Source of the DNA: Candidatus Niyogibacteria bacterium RIFCSPLOWO2_01_FULL_45_48
Lineage (GTDB): Bacteria; Patescibacteriota; Minisyncoccia; HO2-45-28
DNA: 42,661 bases
Direction: 5' to 3'
Assembly: GCA_001819395.1 (NCBI GenBank)
Contig: MHMQ01000011.1
Coordinates: 1 to 42,661 of the forward strand
Shown here piece after piece: positions 6,718 to 14,700 of the stretch (the first letter of the stretch is position 1; each line of letters begins with the position of its first letter). The notes under the pieces are model-generated. The model did not search any database, was not told where the DNA came from, and saw only the letters and a program-made list of their open reading frames with translations. Both the position numbers and the translations under genes were made by a program.

Positions 6718-6757
6718 GAATTTCGCCTCCGACGCAAAGTCGGAGCTTGCGAAATTC
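6718..6757 (-). other. Hairpin directly upstream of the mature tmRNA 5' end
   Basis: Arms GAATTTCGC-CTCCGAC and GTCGGAG-(3-nt bulge)-GCGAAATTC with a 5-nt loop, about 16 bp. It ends two bases before the mature 5' GGGGG. No T run follows, so it is more likely part of the precursor leader removed by RNase P than a terminator. Confidence 0.6.
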
Positions 6758-6792
6758 AGCGTCCCGAGATTACTATCGAGGGACTACTTATA

Positions 6793-6822
6793 ATTATATA
6801 CACGAATTTTATGATTTGTCAA
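6793..6822 (-). promoter_or_regulatory. ssrA promoter
   Basis: TTGACA, 18-bp spacer, TATAAT on the minus strand. The -35 overlaps the stop codon of the ATP-grasp gene. Start point near 6786 implies a leader of about 70 nt before the mature tmRNA. Confidence 0.8.
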
Positions 6823-7847
6823 GATGCCGTTGTGCCTCTGCGGACGGCGTTTTCGGCAATTTCTTTGATTAGGCTTTCATAAGTTATACCCGCCTTTTCG
6901 GAGGCCAGCCCGAATTCTTCATCCGGGGAAAGATCCGGGTTAGGGTTTACTTCAAGAATATAAGGCCTGCGATTTTCACTGATTCTAATATCTATTCTGG
7001 CGTAATCTCTGCATCCGAGCGCGCGAAAAGCTTTTAATGAAATTTTTTCAATGCGGTTTTTCAAAGCCGTTTCAATCTGGGCCGGAAATTTTAACCCGAC
7101 ACCCAAGCCGTTTTTGGCCCACTTGATGCCGTACGAAAGTATTTTCGGATCTTTTGCCGGTATTTTGCTGAAGTCTACCTCGCCAATGCCGAGAACCCTC
7201 GGAGGGTTGTCGATTACGGCAACGGTGAACTCGCGGCCGTCAATAAATTCTTCAACCAAAGCCGGCTGGCTGTATTTTTCGTGGATCATCGTGACTTTTT
7301 CTTCCACTTCTTGAGGCGTTTCAACAACGGAGTCTTTGGTTATACCAAAACTTCCGTCCTCTCTTAAGGGTTTTACTATGAACGGAGGAGTAATGGGTTC
7401 CAGATTTGGTTTTTCTCCCACTTGCACGGTGATCGATGGCGGAATCGGGAGGCCGGAAGTTTTTAAAATCTGCTTGCACCTCATTTTATTCAGCGAAATT
7501 CCCAAGGACAAAGGAGGCGAACCCGTATACGGGAGTTTCATAAGTTCGAGCCATCCAGCAACATACATTTCTGTTAGCGCTTTATGTGGGTGGTTATAAA
7601 GCACTTCGCACAAATTAAAAACAAGGTCCGGCTTCATTTCTTCTATTAACGCGGAAGTTTTTGAGTTAGTCCTTCTCAAACCGAGCGTGCGCACGTTAAA
7701 ACCGGCTTCTCTTAAGGCGTGGCGGACCGCTTTGATGTCTCCGCGTGCGTTAAGGGAAGAATCGGAGTCGGTTTCCGCGGAGTCTTCAGGCGGATTTCCG
7801 CTCGCGGCGTTGTACAAAAGCAGGCAGTTTTTTCCTTCGAGTTTCAT
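6819..7847 (-). CDS. D-alanine--D-alanine ligase-like ATP-grasp protein
   Basis: A 342-aa ATP-grasp ligase resembling Ddl, which joins two D-alanines for peptidoglycan. Visible features: N-terminal domain with DLVFNLCE and LPYTGSPPLSLGISLNKMRCKQIL, the ATP-grasp lid region PFIVKPLREDGSFGI, VEEFIDGREFTVAVI, and the Mg-binding end YARIDIRISENRRPYILEVNPNPDLS. The fold and motif order are clear; the exact amino-acid substrates are not, since relatives of Ddl with this NLCE/EVNPNPDLSPDEEF style are often annotated only as ATP-grasp proteins. It starts three bases after smpB and is followed by ssrA, so it is co-transcribed with smpB. A second role in modifying peptides cannot be excluded but there is no direct evidence. 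Confidence 0.82.
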   Translation of the reverse strand: MKLEGKNCLLLYNAASGNPPEDSAETDSDSSLNARGDIKAVRHALREAGFNVRTLGLRRTNSKTSALIEEMKPDLVFNLCEVLYNHPHKALTEMYVAGWLELMKLPYTGSPPLSLGISLNKMRCKQILKTSGLPIPPSITVQVGEKPNLEPITPPFIVKPLREDGSFGITKDSVVETPQEVEEKVTMIHEKYSQPALVEEFIDGREFTVAVIDNPPRVLGIGEVDFSKIPAKDPKILSYGIKWAKNGLGVGLKFPAQIETALKNRIEKISLKAFRALGCRDYARIDIRISENRRPYILEVNPNPDLSPDEEFGLASEKAGITYESLIKEIAENAVRRGTTAS

Positions 7848-7850
7848 TAT

Positions 7851-8303
7851 TTAATTGTAAGCTGTTTTGAGCTCTCTTTCTATCTTTCTTTTTGATTCAC
7901 GCTTTTTTATTTTTTCGCGTTTGTCGTATTTTTTCTTTCCTTTGGCGATGCCGACCTCCGTTTTAAGCATGCGCCCTTTGATGTATACACGGATTGGCAC
8001 GATTGTTAGGCCCCTTTCCTCGCCTTTTCCCGAAAGATATTTTATCTCGCTTTTTTTCAAAAGAAGTTTTCTTGTTCTCTGCGGTTCGTATTCCTTTGGC
8101 GTGTTTGCCGGCTGATACGGAGGAATTTCCATGCCGACAACAAACGCTTCGCCTCCGCGGATGATGACGCGCGCACCGAGAATTGAGCCAAGTTTGTTTC
8201 GCAGCGCCTTAACCTCAAATCCGCGCAATTCTAACCCGGCCTCAAATTTTTCAAGGATTTCATAATCAAAAAAAACTTTTTTATTTTGCAGCAAATCCGC
8301 CAT
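7851..8303 (-). CDS. smpB: SsrA-binding protein
   Basis: SmpB binds the tRNA-like domain of tmRNA and brings it to stalled ribosomes. The 150-aa protein has the family landmarks: NKKVFFDYEILEKFEAGLEL, GFEVKALR, the strand pair YQPANTPKEYEPQRTRKLLL, GLTIVPIRVYIKGRMLKTEVGIAKGKKKYDKRE and a basic C-terminal tail (KKRESKRKIERELK). I use the ATG at 8303; the listed start is a TTG two codons earlier. A TGC-AATAAT element lies six bases before this ATG with no Shine-Dalgarno, so the mRNA may be leaderless. Operon: smpB, ATP-grasp gene, then ssrA on the same strand. Confidence 0.96.
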   Translation of the reverse strand: MADLLQNKKVFFDYEILEKFEAGLELRGFEVKALRNKLGSILGARVIIRGGEAFVVGMEIPPYQPANTPKEYEPQRTRKLLLKKSEIKYLSGKGEERGLTIVPIRVYIKGRMLKTEVGIAKGKKKYDKREKIKKRESKRKIERELKTAYN

Positions 8304-8309
8304 GCGCAA

Positions 8310-8318
8310 ATTATTGCA
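8310..8318 (-). promoter_or_regulatory. Putative extended -10 of smpB
   Basis: TGC-AATAAT six bases upstream of the smpB ATG. No convincing -35. It overlaps the -35 of the divergent promoter at 8314-8342. Confidence 0.4.
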
Positions 8319-8342
8319 TTTTTTGCCGTCTTGTGCTATTGT
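8314..8342 (+). promoter_or_regulatory. Promoter of the 110-aa hypothetical gene
   Basis: TTGCAT, 17-bp spacer, TATTGT with an extended -10 TGC. Start point near 8349, leaving a 30-nt leader with a strong Shine-Dalgarno. Confidence 0.65.
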
Positions 8343-8380
8343 CAGCGTGGATTGAATTTTTGGAGGAAAGGAGGAGCAAG

Positions 8381-8713
8381 ATGCAGAAATTCGAATTAAA
8401 ATTTAATACTACTTTTGTTGAGTGCGGAAAAACCTACAGGGGGCGGGGCGAATACCACCGTGTGATTAAGGCTAAAGACAGGCATTCGGCGGAACTTGTT
8501 GGTAGGGCAATGGTGGGCGAAGAGATAGATAGTTGTGAATGGATTGCGAATCTGATTGCCGTTGAGGAGACGGATAAGCCGTATACCAGTTATTGGGACA
8601 ACGGTTATACTTTTAATCGGGTTTTGGAAAATATGGGTTGTTTGCCAAACAGAGTTGTTTTTGAAAGAGATGAAACAGGTCGCATTATCGGGCTGTGTTT
8701 TATCCCGATTTAG
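8381..8713 (+). CDS. Hypothetical protein, 110 aa
   Basis: I do not recognise a family. The start is the ATG at 8381 after AAAGGAGGAGCAAG; the listed 8333 start precedes the promoter start point. The protein is soluble, mixed alpha/beta, with no signal peptide or membrane segment: MQKFELKFNTTFVECG, a charged central helix (AKDRHSAELVGRAMVGEE), then an aromatic part (YTSYWDNGYTFNRVLENMG) and a C-terminal beta hairpin (VVFERDETGRIIGLCFIPI). Own promoter and terminator make it monocistronic. Codon use and a strong ribosome-binding site support it as a real gene. Confidence 0.75.
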   Translation: MQKFELKFNTTFVECGKTYRGRGEYHRVIKAKDRHSAELVGRAMVGEEIDSCEWIANLIAVEETDKPYTSYWDNGYTFNRVLENMGCLPNRVVFERDETGRIIGLCFIPI

Positions 8714-8740
8714 TAAAATGTTTAGCGTAAACGAATTACG

Positions 8741-8767
8741 AGCCGTCCTCGAGACGGCTTTTATTTA
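8741..8767 (+). terminator. Rho-independent terminator
   Basis: AGCCGTC-CTCGA-GACGGCT followed by TTTTATTT, 27 nt after the hypothetical gene. Confidence 0.88.
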
Positions 8768-8770
8768 AAA

Positions 8771-8797
8771 AACAGCCGCGCATTAACGGCTGTTTTT
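8771..8797 (-). terminator. Terminator of the EamA gene (works both ways)
   Basis: AACAGCCG-CGCATTAA-CGGCTGTT with TTTTTT on both sides, between convergent genes. Confidence 0.88.
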
Positions 8798-8799
8798 AT

Positions 8800-9246
8800 C
8801 TAAGCGAGTATCACTGTTATTACTCCTATTACTGTAATTATAAGCCCGAATACTTTTTGGACGGTCATGGTCTCTCCTAAAAAGTACCAAAGGATTATTG
8901 CGCTGACCAGAGCGGGGTATGTCGCGGCTATCGCGTTTGTTACCGATTCTTTTCCGGGGCTTAGGTAATAAGCGATTACCACTACGAGGCCCCCCGAAGA
9001 CCAGAACCAGGCGATGGCCCATCCCGACCAATGCCACGACCACGATTTGGCCGGCGCAAACCCGGTAAAAAGCATGACCAGCGCCACGAAAAATATGTTG
9101 CCCATCGTTGCCCAGATAAAAGGCATGGCCGGGTGGAATTTATCCGGACCCATAACTTGGTTCATTTTTACCGAAAGAGGAGCAAGCGTTCCCCAACTGA
9201 AGCAGACGTAAAGCGACAAAAGCAGGGCAAGAGTGTATCTGGACAC
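8800..9246 (-). CDS. Single-domain EamA/DMT family transporter
   Basis: A 148-aa membrane protein with one EamA repeat (about five helices), half the size of ordinary ten-helix drug/metabolite transporters, so it likely works as a dimer. Features: N-terminal helix LALLLSLYVCFSWGTLAPL, a loop with periplasmic-type charges, and the end AATYPALVSAIILWYFLGETMTVQKVFGLIITVIGVITVIL, which is the typical EamA closing pair (P-x9-LGE-x8-G-x7-G). Substrate unknown. The start is GTG with GGAG seven bases upstream. Divergent from argS with overlapping control regions. Confidence 0.85.
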   Translation of the reverse strand: MSRYTLALLLSLYVCFSWGTLAPLSVKMNQVMGPDKFHPAMPFIWATMGNIFFVALVMLFTGFAPAKSWSWHWSGWAIAWFWSSGGLVVVIAYYLSPGKESVTNAIAATYPALVSAIILWYFLGETMTVQKVFGLIITVIGVITVILA

Positions 9247-9258
9247 GCCGTTTCTCCG

Positions 9259-9300
9259 CCGAGGAAAATTTTAAAATTCCTAAGTCATTATATTCCTCGG
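9259..9300. promoter_or_regulatory. Inverted repeat around the EamA -10 box
   Basis: CCGAGGAA / TTCCTCGG arms of 8 bp separated by 26 bp, with the -10 and the expected start point between them. Operator-like placement; no regulator known. Confidence 0.35.
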
Positions 9301-9314
9301 ATTTTCATAGTCAA
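9287..9314 (-). promoter_or_regulatory. Promoter of the EamA gene
   Basis: TTGACT, 16-bp spacer, TATAAT on the minus strand; leader about 35 nt, with GGAG before the GTG. Confidence 0.75.
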
Positions 9315-9339
9315 CGTTTTAATATATTGTATAAATAAG

Positions 9340-10914
9340 ATGATAAGAGGGGGGATTATTAAAGAAATAAAAAAAATTGCGCCGAAGGACGCCAAATTTT
9401 CGGTTTCGCGCCCGGAACGTCCCGCTTTTGGTGACTACTCGTCCAATGTCGCGATGGTGGTCGCAAAAAAATTTGGTAAAAATTCAAGAGAACTTGCCGA
9501 AGATTTTAAAGAGAAGCTCGGAAAGTCAAAACTTTTTGAAAGAATTGACGTGGCTGGCCCGGGCTTTTTGAATTTTTGGATTTCGCCGGAAGTTGTCGGC
9601 GAAGGTTTTTTGGAATTCGCGCGCGCGAAAGGTCTGCCCAAATTCAACATCGGCAAAAATAAAAAAATACAAGTTGAATATGTGTCGGCTAATCCGACTG
9701 GCCCTCTTACTTTGGCCAATGGTAGAGGGGGATTTTTGGGCGACATTTTATCAAGCGTTTTGGCGCTCGTCGGTTTTAAAGTTGAGCGCGAATACTATAT
9801 AAACGATACCGGAAAGCAAATAATAACACTTGGAAAATCAATGCTTGCGTCGGCCGGACTGATTCCCGACGAAGAAACATTTTACAAGGGGGGTTACATA
9901 AAAGATTGGGCTAAAAAAAATAAAGCAAAAATTAAGAAACTCGGAAAAGATCCTCTGAAACTTGGCCAAGAAGCCGCAAAAGATTTTTTGAAGTCAATTA
10001 AAAACACTCTTAAGAGTATAGCCAAAATAAAATTTGACCGCTGGACGTCGGAAGACAAATATATCCACAAAAAAAACTGGATCAAAAAAGCGCAGGCGCT
10101 TTTTGAGAAAAAAAATATGGTTTACGAAAAAGACGGCGCGACCTGGCTTAAGACAACAGATTTCGCCGATGACAAAGACAGGGTTTTGATTACTTCCGAC
10201 GGCTACCCGACGTATTTTTTGGCTGACGCCGGGCATTATTTTGAATCAGTCGTGCGCGGATTCAAGAAAAAAATAAATATTTTGGGGCCCGACCATTACG
10301 GCTATGTGGCAAGGATTCAAGCTGTTGCCGAAATCGTAGGAATGGAGGACTCGGAAATTATTGTTACCCAAACTGTCCGTCTGATGAAAGGTGGAGAAGA
10401 ATTTAAGATGTCAAAACGCAAAGGGACATTTGTGGCATTTGAAGAATTGATTGATGAAATTGGATTGGATGCCGCGCGTTGGTTTTTTTTGGGGCGCTCC
10501 TCCGATACGCATATTGATATTGATTTGGAATTTGCCAAGAAACAATCGGCCGAAAACCCCGTTTATTATGTCCAGTACGCGCACGCGAGAATGTCGGGAA
10601 TTTTGAGAAAAGCGCAAGTGCACAGCGTTAAGCGTTTAGCGTTTGGTGGTTTTAAAAAAGACGAACTTAAATTTATAAAAAAACTTTTGGAGGTTTCCGA
10701 TGTTTTGGAAGACGTCGCGCGCGATTATCAAGCCCATCGCTTAACGGCTTACGTTTACGAACTCGCGCAGGCATTTTCGGCGTTTTATCGCGATGTGAAA
10801 GTGCTTGACTCCGGCTCGGACGAACCCCGCCGGCTTTTCATAATTAAGTCAGCAAAAAACACTCTAGGCTCGCTTTTGAAACTTCTCGGCATCTCGGCTC
10901 CCGAGAGGATGTAA
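9340..10914 (+). CDS. argS: Arginyl-tRNA synthetase
   Basis: Class I synthetase charging tRNA-Arg. The long listed ORF (9031) is a read-through: homology begins at MIRGGIIKEIKKIAPKD, giving a 524-aa enzyme from the ATG at 9340, preceded by TATAAATAAG and no Shine-Dalgarno. Domains: N-terminal Add-1 domain with RPERPAFGDYSSNVAM; catalytic domain starting VEYVSANPTGPL; KMSKRKG in EEFKMSKRKGTFV; C-terminal anticodon-binding domain with YVQYAHARMSGILR and FYRDVKVL. The HIGH signature is changed: after GPL the sequence is TLAN (residues 124-127) instead of HVGH, followed by the normal GRGG. The rest is intact, so I take it as functional. Divergent from the EamA gene. Confidence 0.96.
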   Translation: MIRGGIIKEIKKIAPKDAKFSVSRPERPAFGDYSSNVAMVVAKKFGKNSRELAEDFKEKLGKSKLFERIDVAGPGFLNFWISPEVVGEGFLEFARAKGLPKFNIGKNKKIQVEYVSANPTGPLTLANGRGGFLGDILSSVLALVGFKVEREYYINDTGKQIITLGKSMLASAGLIPDEETFYKGGYIKDWAKKNKAKIKKLGKDPLKLGQEAAKDFLKSIKNTLKSIAKIKFDRWTSEDKYIHKKNWIKKAQALFEKKNMVYEKDGATWLKTTDFADDKDRVLITSDGYPTYFLADAGHYFESVVRGFKKKINILGPDHYGYVARIQAVAEIVGMEDSEIIVTQTVRLMKGGEEFKMSKRKGTFVAFEELIDEIGLDAARWFFLGRSSDTHIDIDLEFAKKQSAENPVYYVQYAHARMSGILRKAQVHSVKRLAFGGFKKDELKFIKKLLEVSDVLEDVARDYQAHRLTAYVYELAQAFSAFYRDVKVLDSGSDEPRRLFIIKSAKNTLGSLLKLLGISAPERM

Positions 10915-10978
10915 TACGATTGACTTTTTGGCACAAAAATGCAAGTTTTAGATTGGGTTTTTGAAAAAGGGGAGCGCA

Positions 10979-11368
10979 ATGTTCTTAAAATGGCTGGTTT
11001 TTGCGCTGGCTTCTTTTGTCGGAATAGGACTTTTTCAGTGGGCGCTTTACACCGGCTTCGAGCTTGCTAAAACAAAAACATTTTTAGGATACATGTTCCC
11101 GAATCTGTTTACTTTTTTTGTTTTCTGGTCGCTGTTGATAAGTTTTATTATGGCTTTACCAAACGGGATAGTTTGGGCGATTTCCAGCATTGCCTTAAAT
11201 GAATGGTTTGGCAAAGCATGGGTTATCCATCTTACTTTCGGCGCAATGAGTTTGCTTGCCGCGGCCACGACCTTCTGGTTTAAGTTTGGAGAACTTCCCA
11301 CAAAAGGGACATTGGTTGGACTTACTCTGGCGATCGTCGGAGCTTTAATAAGCGCTCTTTGGCGATAA
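10979..11368 (+). CDS. Small multi-pass membrane protein
   Basis: A 129-aa protein with about four transmembrane helices: residues near 4-24 (WLVFALASFVGIGLFQWALY), 38-60, 66-85 with IVWAISSIALNEWFG, and 108-128 ending GLTLAIVGALISALW. The closing helix and short charged turns recall DMT/SMR-type small transporters, but I see no diagnostic residues and leave function open. The start is the ATG after AGGGGAGCGCA; the listed start is six codons earlier. It follows argS by 64 nt and ends in a GC-rich hairpin shared with the convergent DUF2934-like gene. Confidence 0.7.
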   Translation: MFLKWLVFALASFVGIGLFQWALYTGFELAKTKTFLGYMFPNLFTFFVFWSLLISFIMALPNGIVWAISSIALNEWFGKAWVIHLTFGAMSLLAAATTFWFKFGELPTKGTLVGLTLAIVGALISALWR

Positions 11369-11377
11369 AAACTTTCA

Positions 11378-11402
11378 GCCCCCCGATGATTTATCGGGGG
11401 GC
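11378..11402. terminator. GC-rich hairpin between convergent genes
   Basis: GCCCCCCGAT-GATTT-ATCGGGGGGC. No T tract follows on the plus strand; on the minus strand a TTTTT comes seven bases later. Probable bidirectional termination or barrier. Confidence 0.55.
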
Positions 11403-11403
11403 C

Positions 11404-11652
11404 TTAAACTGTCTCGACGACTTTGATGACGAACGCGGAAGCGCGAACAGAACTTCTTTTCGCGATTTCCGGCGTTACAATGCCGCCGATTTTTGTTGCG
11501 GGGGCAGCGGTCGCGATGACCATGCCCCTTTTTTCGTTTTCAACTTCCACTTCCGCTCTCCTCCAGTCGTCCAAATTGCTGCCGGGAATACCGTGTTCTT
11601 TTCTCCAATCGTAGATCTCCCTTGCCCGTTTGTTGATGGCCGACCCGTACAT
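11404..11652 (-). CDS. DUF2934-like small protein
   Basis: An 82-aa protein. Residues about 5-35 (INKRAREIYDWRKEHG, GSNLDDWRRAEVEV) follow the DUF2934 pattern (I..RA.eIw...G.p.g...dhWlrAE.E), a short alpha-helical domain of unknown function widespread in bacteria; the C-terminal half (GMVIATAAPATKIGGIVTPEIAKRSS) is not recognised. The start is the ATG at 11652, eight bases after AAGGAGG; the listed 11661 GTG overlaps that Shine-Dalgarno. It has the only full-consensus promoter in the window, covered by two palindromic operators, so it is probably expressed strongly and tightly controlled. It lies divergent from ileS. Confidence 0.72.
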   Translation of the reverse strand: MYGSAINKRAREIYDWRKEHGIPGSNLDDWRRAEVEVENEKRGMVIATAAPATKIGGIVTPEIAKRSSVRASAFVIKVVETV

Positions 11653-11672
11653 CGGAATCACCTCCTTCTTAC

Positions 11673-11701
11673 ATTATACCAGCAAAACATTGTTTTGTCA
11701 A
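11673..11701 (-). promoter_or_regulatory. Full-consensus promoter of the DUF2934-like gene
   Basis: TTGACA, 17-bp spacer, TATAAT, with an extended -10 TGG, on the minus strand. All twelve consensus bases match. Confidence 0.9.
11683..11697. promoter_or_regulatory. Palindromic operator 1
   Basis: CAAAACATTGTTTTG, perfect 6-bp arms around ATT. It covers the spacer and part of the -35 of the DUF2934-gene promoter. Confidence 0.75.
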
Positions 11702-11707
11702 CATCAA

Positions 11708-11722
11708 CAAAACTTTGTTTTG
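11708..11722. promoter_or_regulatory. Palindromic operator 2
   Basis: CAAAACTTTGTTTTG, the same arms as operator 1, centre-to-centre 25 bp. It lies just upstream of the DUF2934-gene -35 and covers the putative ileS -35. Confidence 0.75.
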
Positions 11723-11742
11723 CCTCCCTCTTTCTATATTAT
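11715..11742 (+). promoter_or_regulatory. Putative ileS promoter
   Basis: TTGTTT, 16-bp spacer, TATTAT; twelve bases to the ATG, so the leader is about five nt at most. The -35 lies inside operator 2. Confidence 0.5.
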
Positions 11743-11754
11743 AACCATATATAT

Positions 11755-14700
11755 ATGCAAGACAAAGATAAGAAATCCACAGAGACGGAAATTCTGGAAT
11801 ACTGGCAAAAAAATAAAATTTTTGAGCAAACGCTTGCGAAAACAAAAAAGGGCAAGCCGTTTGTTTTTTACGAAGGTCCGCCTACCGCAAATGGCAAGCC
11901 CGGCATTCATCATGTGGAAGGCCGGTCTTTTAAGGATGTTATATTGCGCTACAAAACAATGCGCGGTTTTCGCGTGCCAAGAGTTGCCGGCTGGGACACG
12001 CACGGGTTGCCGGTTGAAGTTGAGGTTGAAAAAGAGCTCGGTCTGAAAAGCAAAAAAGAAATTGAAGAGTATGGCATTGAGGCGTTCAATAAAAAATGCC
12101 GCGAGTCCGTATGGAAGTATAAAAAGCTGTGGGAAGACATGACTGCCAGAATGGGGTTTTGGATTGATATGGATAAGCCGTACGTCACTTATGAAAACTC
12201 GTATATGGAAAAACTTTGGGGGGTTATTAAAAACTTTTCTGTCAGAAAACTTCTTTATAAAGATTACAAAGTTGTGCCGTGGTGTCCCAGGTGCGGAACG
12301 TCTCTTTCTTCGCACGAACTTGCGCAGGGGTATAAAAAGATAAAAGAAAAATCAATTTATATAAAATTTAAGGCCAAAGACAAAGCTGGCGGAGTCTTTT
12401 ATTTTTTGGTTTGGACCACAACCCCGTGGACTTTGCCGGGAAATGTTGCTTTGGCGGTAAATCCCAAGGCGACATACGTTGTCGCCGAAAAAGACGGCGC
12501 TCGTTTTGTGTTGGTGAAAGAACGAGCCGGGGTTTTGGAAGAAAATTATAAAATTATCAGCGAAAGATCCGGACAAAGCTTTCTCGGGGTTGAATATGAA
12601 CCGCTTTATCGGACTTCCGGCTCCGAGCTTCCGATATTCAATTACAAAGTAATTGGGGCTAATTTCGTTTCAACCGAAGACGGCACGGGCATTGTTCACA
12701 TCGCTCCGGCTTTCGGCGCGGACGACCAGAAAGTCGGCAAAGAAAACGGACTTACAACCCTTATAACGACCGCTGAAAACGGAAAAATGCTAACGCCCGA
12801 TTATTTGTGGAACGGAAAATATTTTCAGGAAGCAAATCAGTTCATCGTTCAAAACCTAAAAGAGCGAAACCTGTTTTTAAAGGAGGAGTCCCACGAACAC
12901 GACTATCCTTTTTGCTGGCGGTGCGATTCGGCTTTGATGTATCTGGCAAAAAATTCCTGGTTTTTAAAAACAACTGCGGTTAAAAAAGAAATGCTCGCCG
13001 AAAACAAGAAAATCGGCTGGCACCCAGAATTCATAAAAGACGGCCGATTTGGCCAGTGGCTGAAAGAAAACGTGGACTGGGCGATATCAAGAGAACGTTA
13101 TTGGGGGGTGCCTTTGCCGGTTTGGATTTGTGAAAAATGCGGACATCAAGAAGTTGTCGGCTCTATAAACGACTTGGATAAACTCGGCCCAAAAAGGACG
13201 ACTAGGGTTTTTGTTGTGCGCCATGGCGAGGCCGAACACAACGTAAAAGGCATAGTTGGGCCGGCGATTCCGGCACGGGATTTTGATAACCACCTTACCA
13301 AAAAAGGAATTAAAGAGGCTGAAAAGACGGCCAGGGCCTTAAAAAAAGAAAAAATAGATTTAATCATTTCCTCTCCGCTTAACCGCACGAGACAAACTTC
13401 GGAGATTCTCGCCAGTACTCTGGGCGTTAAGATGGAAGTCAACGAACAAATTTATGATTATAATATTGGAGATTTTCACGACAGGAGTATTAAAGATTCG
13501 CATATAGAGTTTCCGTTTGAGCGAAGGCTTTGTGAGCCGTTTCCCAACGGCGAGTCGCTTCGCGACGTTAGGGCGAGAATGATGATGGAGTTAAGACGCA
13601 TCGTCAGAAGCAATTCCGGCAAAAATATTTTGATAGTCAGCCACGGCGATCCAATGTGGGTTTTAAATGCCTCACTTGAAGGTTTGGAAGAAAAAAACTA
13701 TCCAAAATCATGGTATCCAAAGACAGGAGAAGCAAAAGAGCTAAAACTCCACAACTGGCCGTACAACAGGGACGGCGAGCTGGATTTGCATAAACCTTAC
13801 GCCGATTTAGTAAATTTGCGGTGTCAAAAATGTGAAGGTAATATGTCGCGTGTAAAAGAAATCGCCGATGTTTGGTTTGACTCCGGAGCAATGCCGTTTG
13901 CTTCCGATGTTCCCGGGTATCCGGCAGATTACATTGTTGAAGCGGTTGACCAAACTCGTGGATGGTTTTACACACTTCTTGCGGTCGCGTCGCTTTTGGG
14001 AAAAAAAGCGCCCTATAAAAACGTAATTTCTTACGGACACGTGTTGGACTCGGAGGGTAAAAAAATGTCCAAACACAAGGGTAATGTAGTTGAACCATCA
14101 CTGCTTTTTGACAAATACGGGGCGGATGCCGTCCGCTGGTATTTTTATACCGTCAATCAGCCGTGGGATGAAAAACTTTTTAAAGAATCGGACATAGCGG
14201 AGGCCTCGCGGAGGTTCCTTAATATTTTCCGGAACTCATTTGTTTACTGGCAGACATATAAAGACAAATCAAAAATCAGCAAGAAAAAACCCAAGCTACT
14301 TATTAATAAATGGCTGAATGCCCGCATGAATCAGGTTGGTTACGAAGCGACCGAAGCTCTTGAAAAATACGACATCGTAAAAGCCGCCAGGGCTATTGAA
14401 AATTTTGTGGCCGAAGATTTATCCAGATGGTACATAAGGCGAATTAGGGATGCGATCAGATTCGGCTCAAAAAAAGAAAAAGAAGAGATATCATCTATTT
14501 TTGGTCTCGCTTTATATGAAGTCGCAAAACTTTCGGCGCCCTTCGTTCCGTTTTTAACAGACAAAATGTTTTTGGATGTAATGGGCAAGGGTAGTATCCA
14601 TCTGGAGAAGTGGACTAAATTTAAAAAACCGTCTAAGGCCGACAAAAAATTGGCTGAAGAGATGAACGAGGCGCGAAGAATTGTTTCGTTAGCACTTGAG

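Noticed and set aside
6502-6882. 126-aa plus-strand ORF
   Set aside because: It lies antisense over the tmRNA and has no homology or ribosome-binding site; it is a shadow.
9031-9339. N-terminal 103-codon extension of the argS ORF
   Set aside because: It overlaps the divergent EamA gene antisense and has arginine-rich shadow composition; ArgRS homology starts at 9340.
11359-11754. N-terminal 132-codon extension of the ileS ORF
   Set aside because: It reads antisense through the DUF2934-like gene and across both promoters; IleRS homology starts at 11755.
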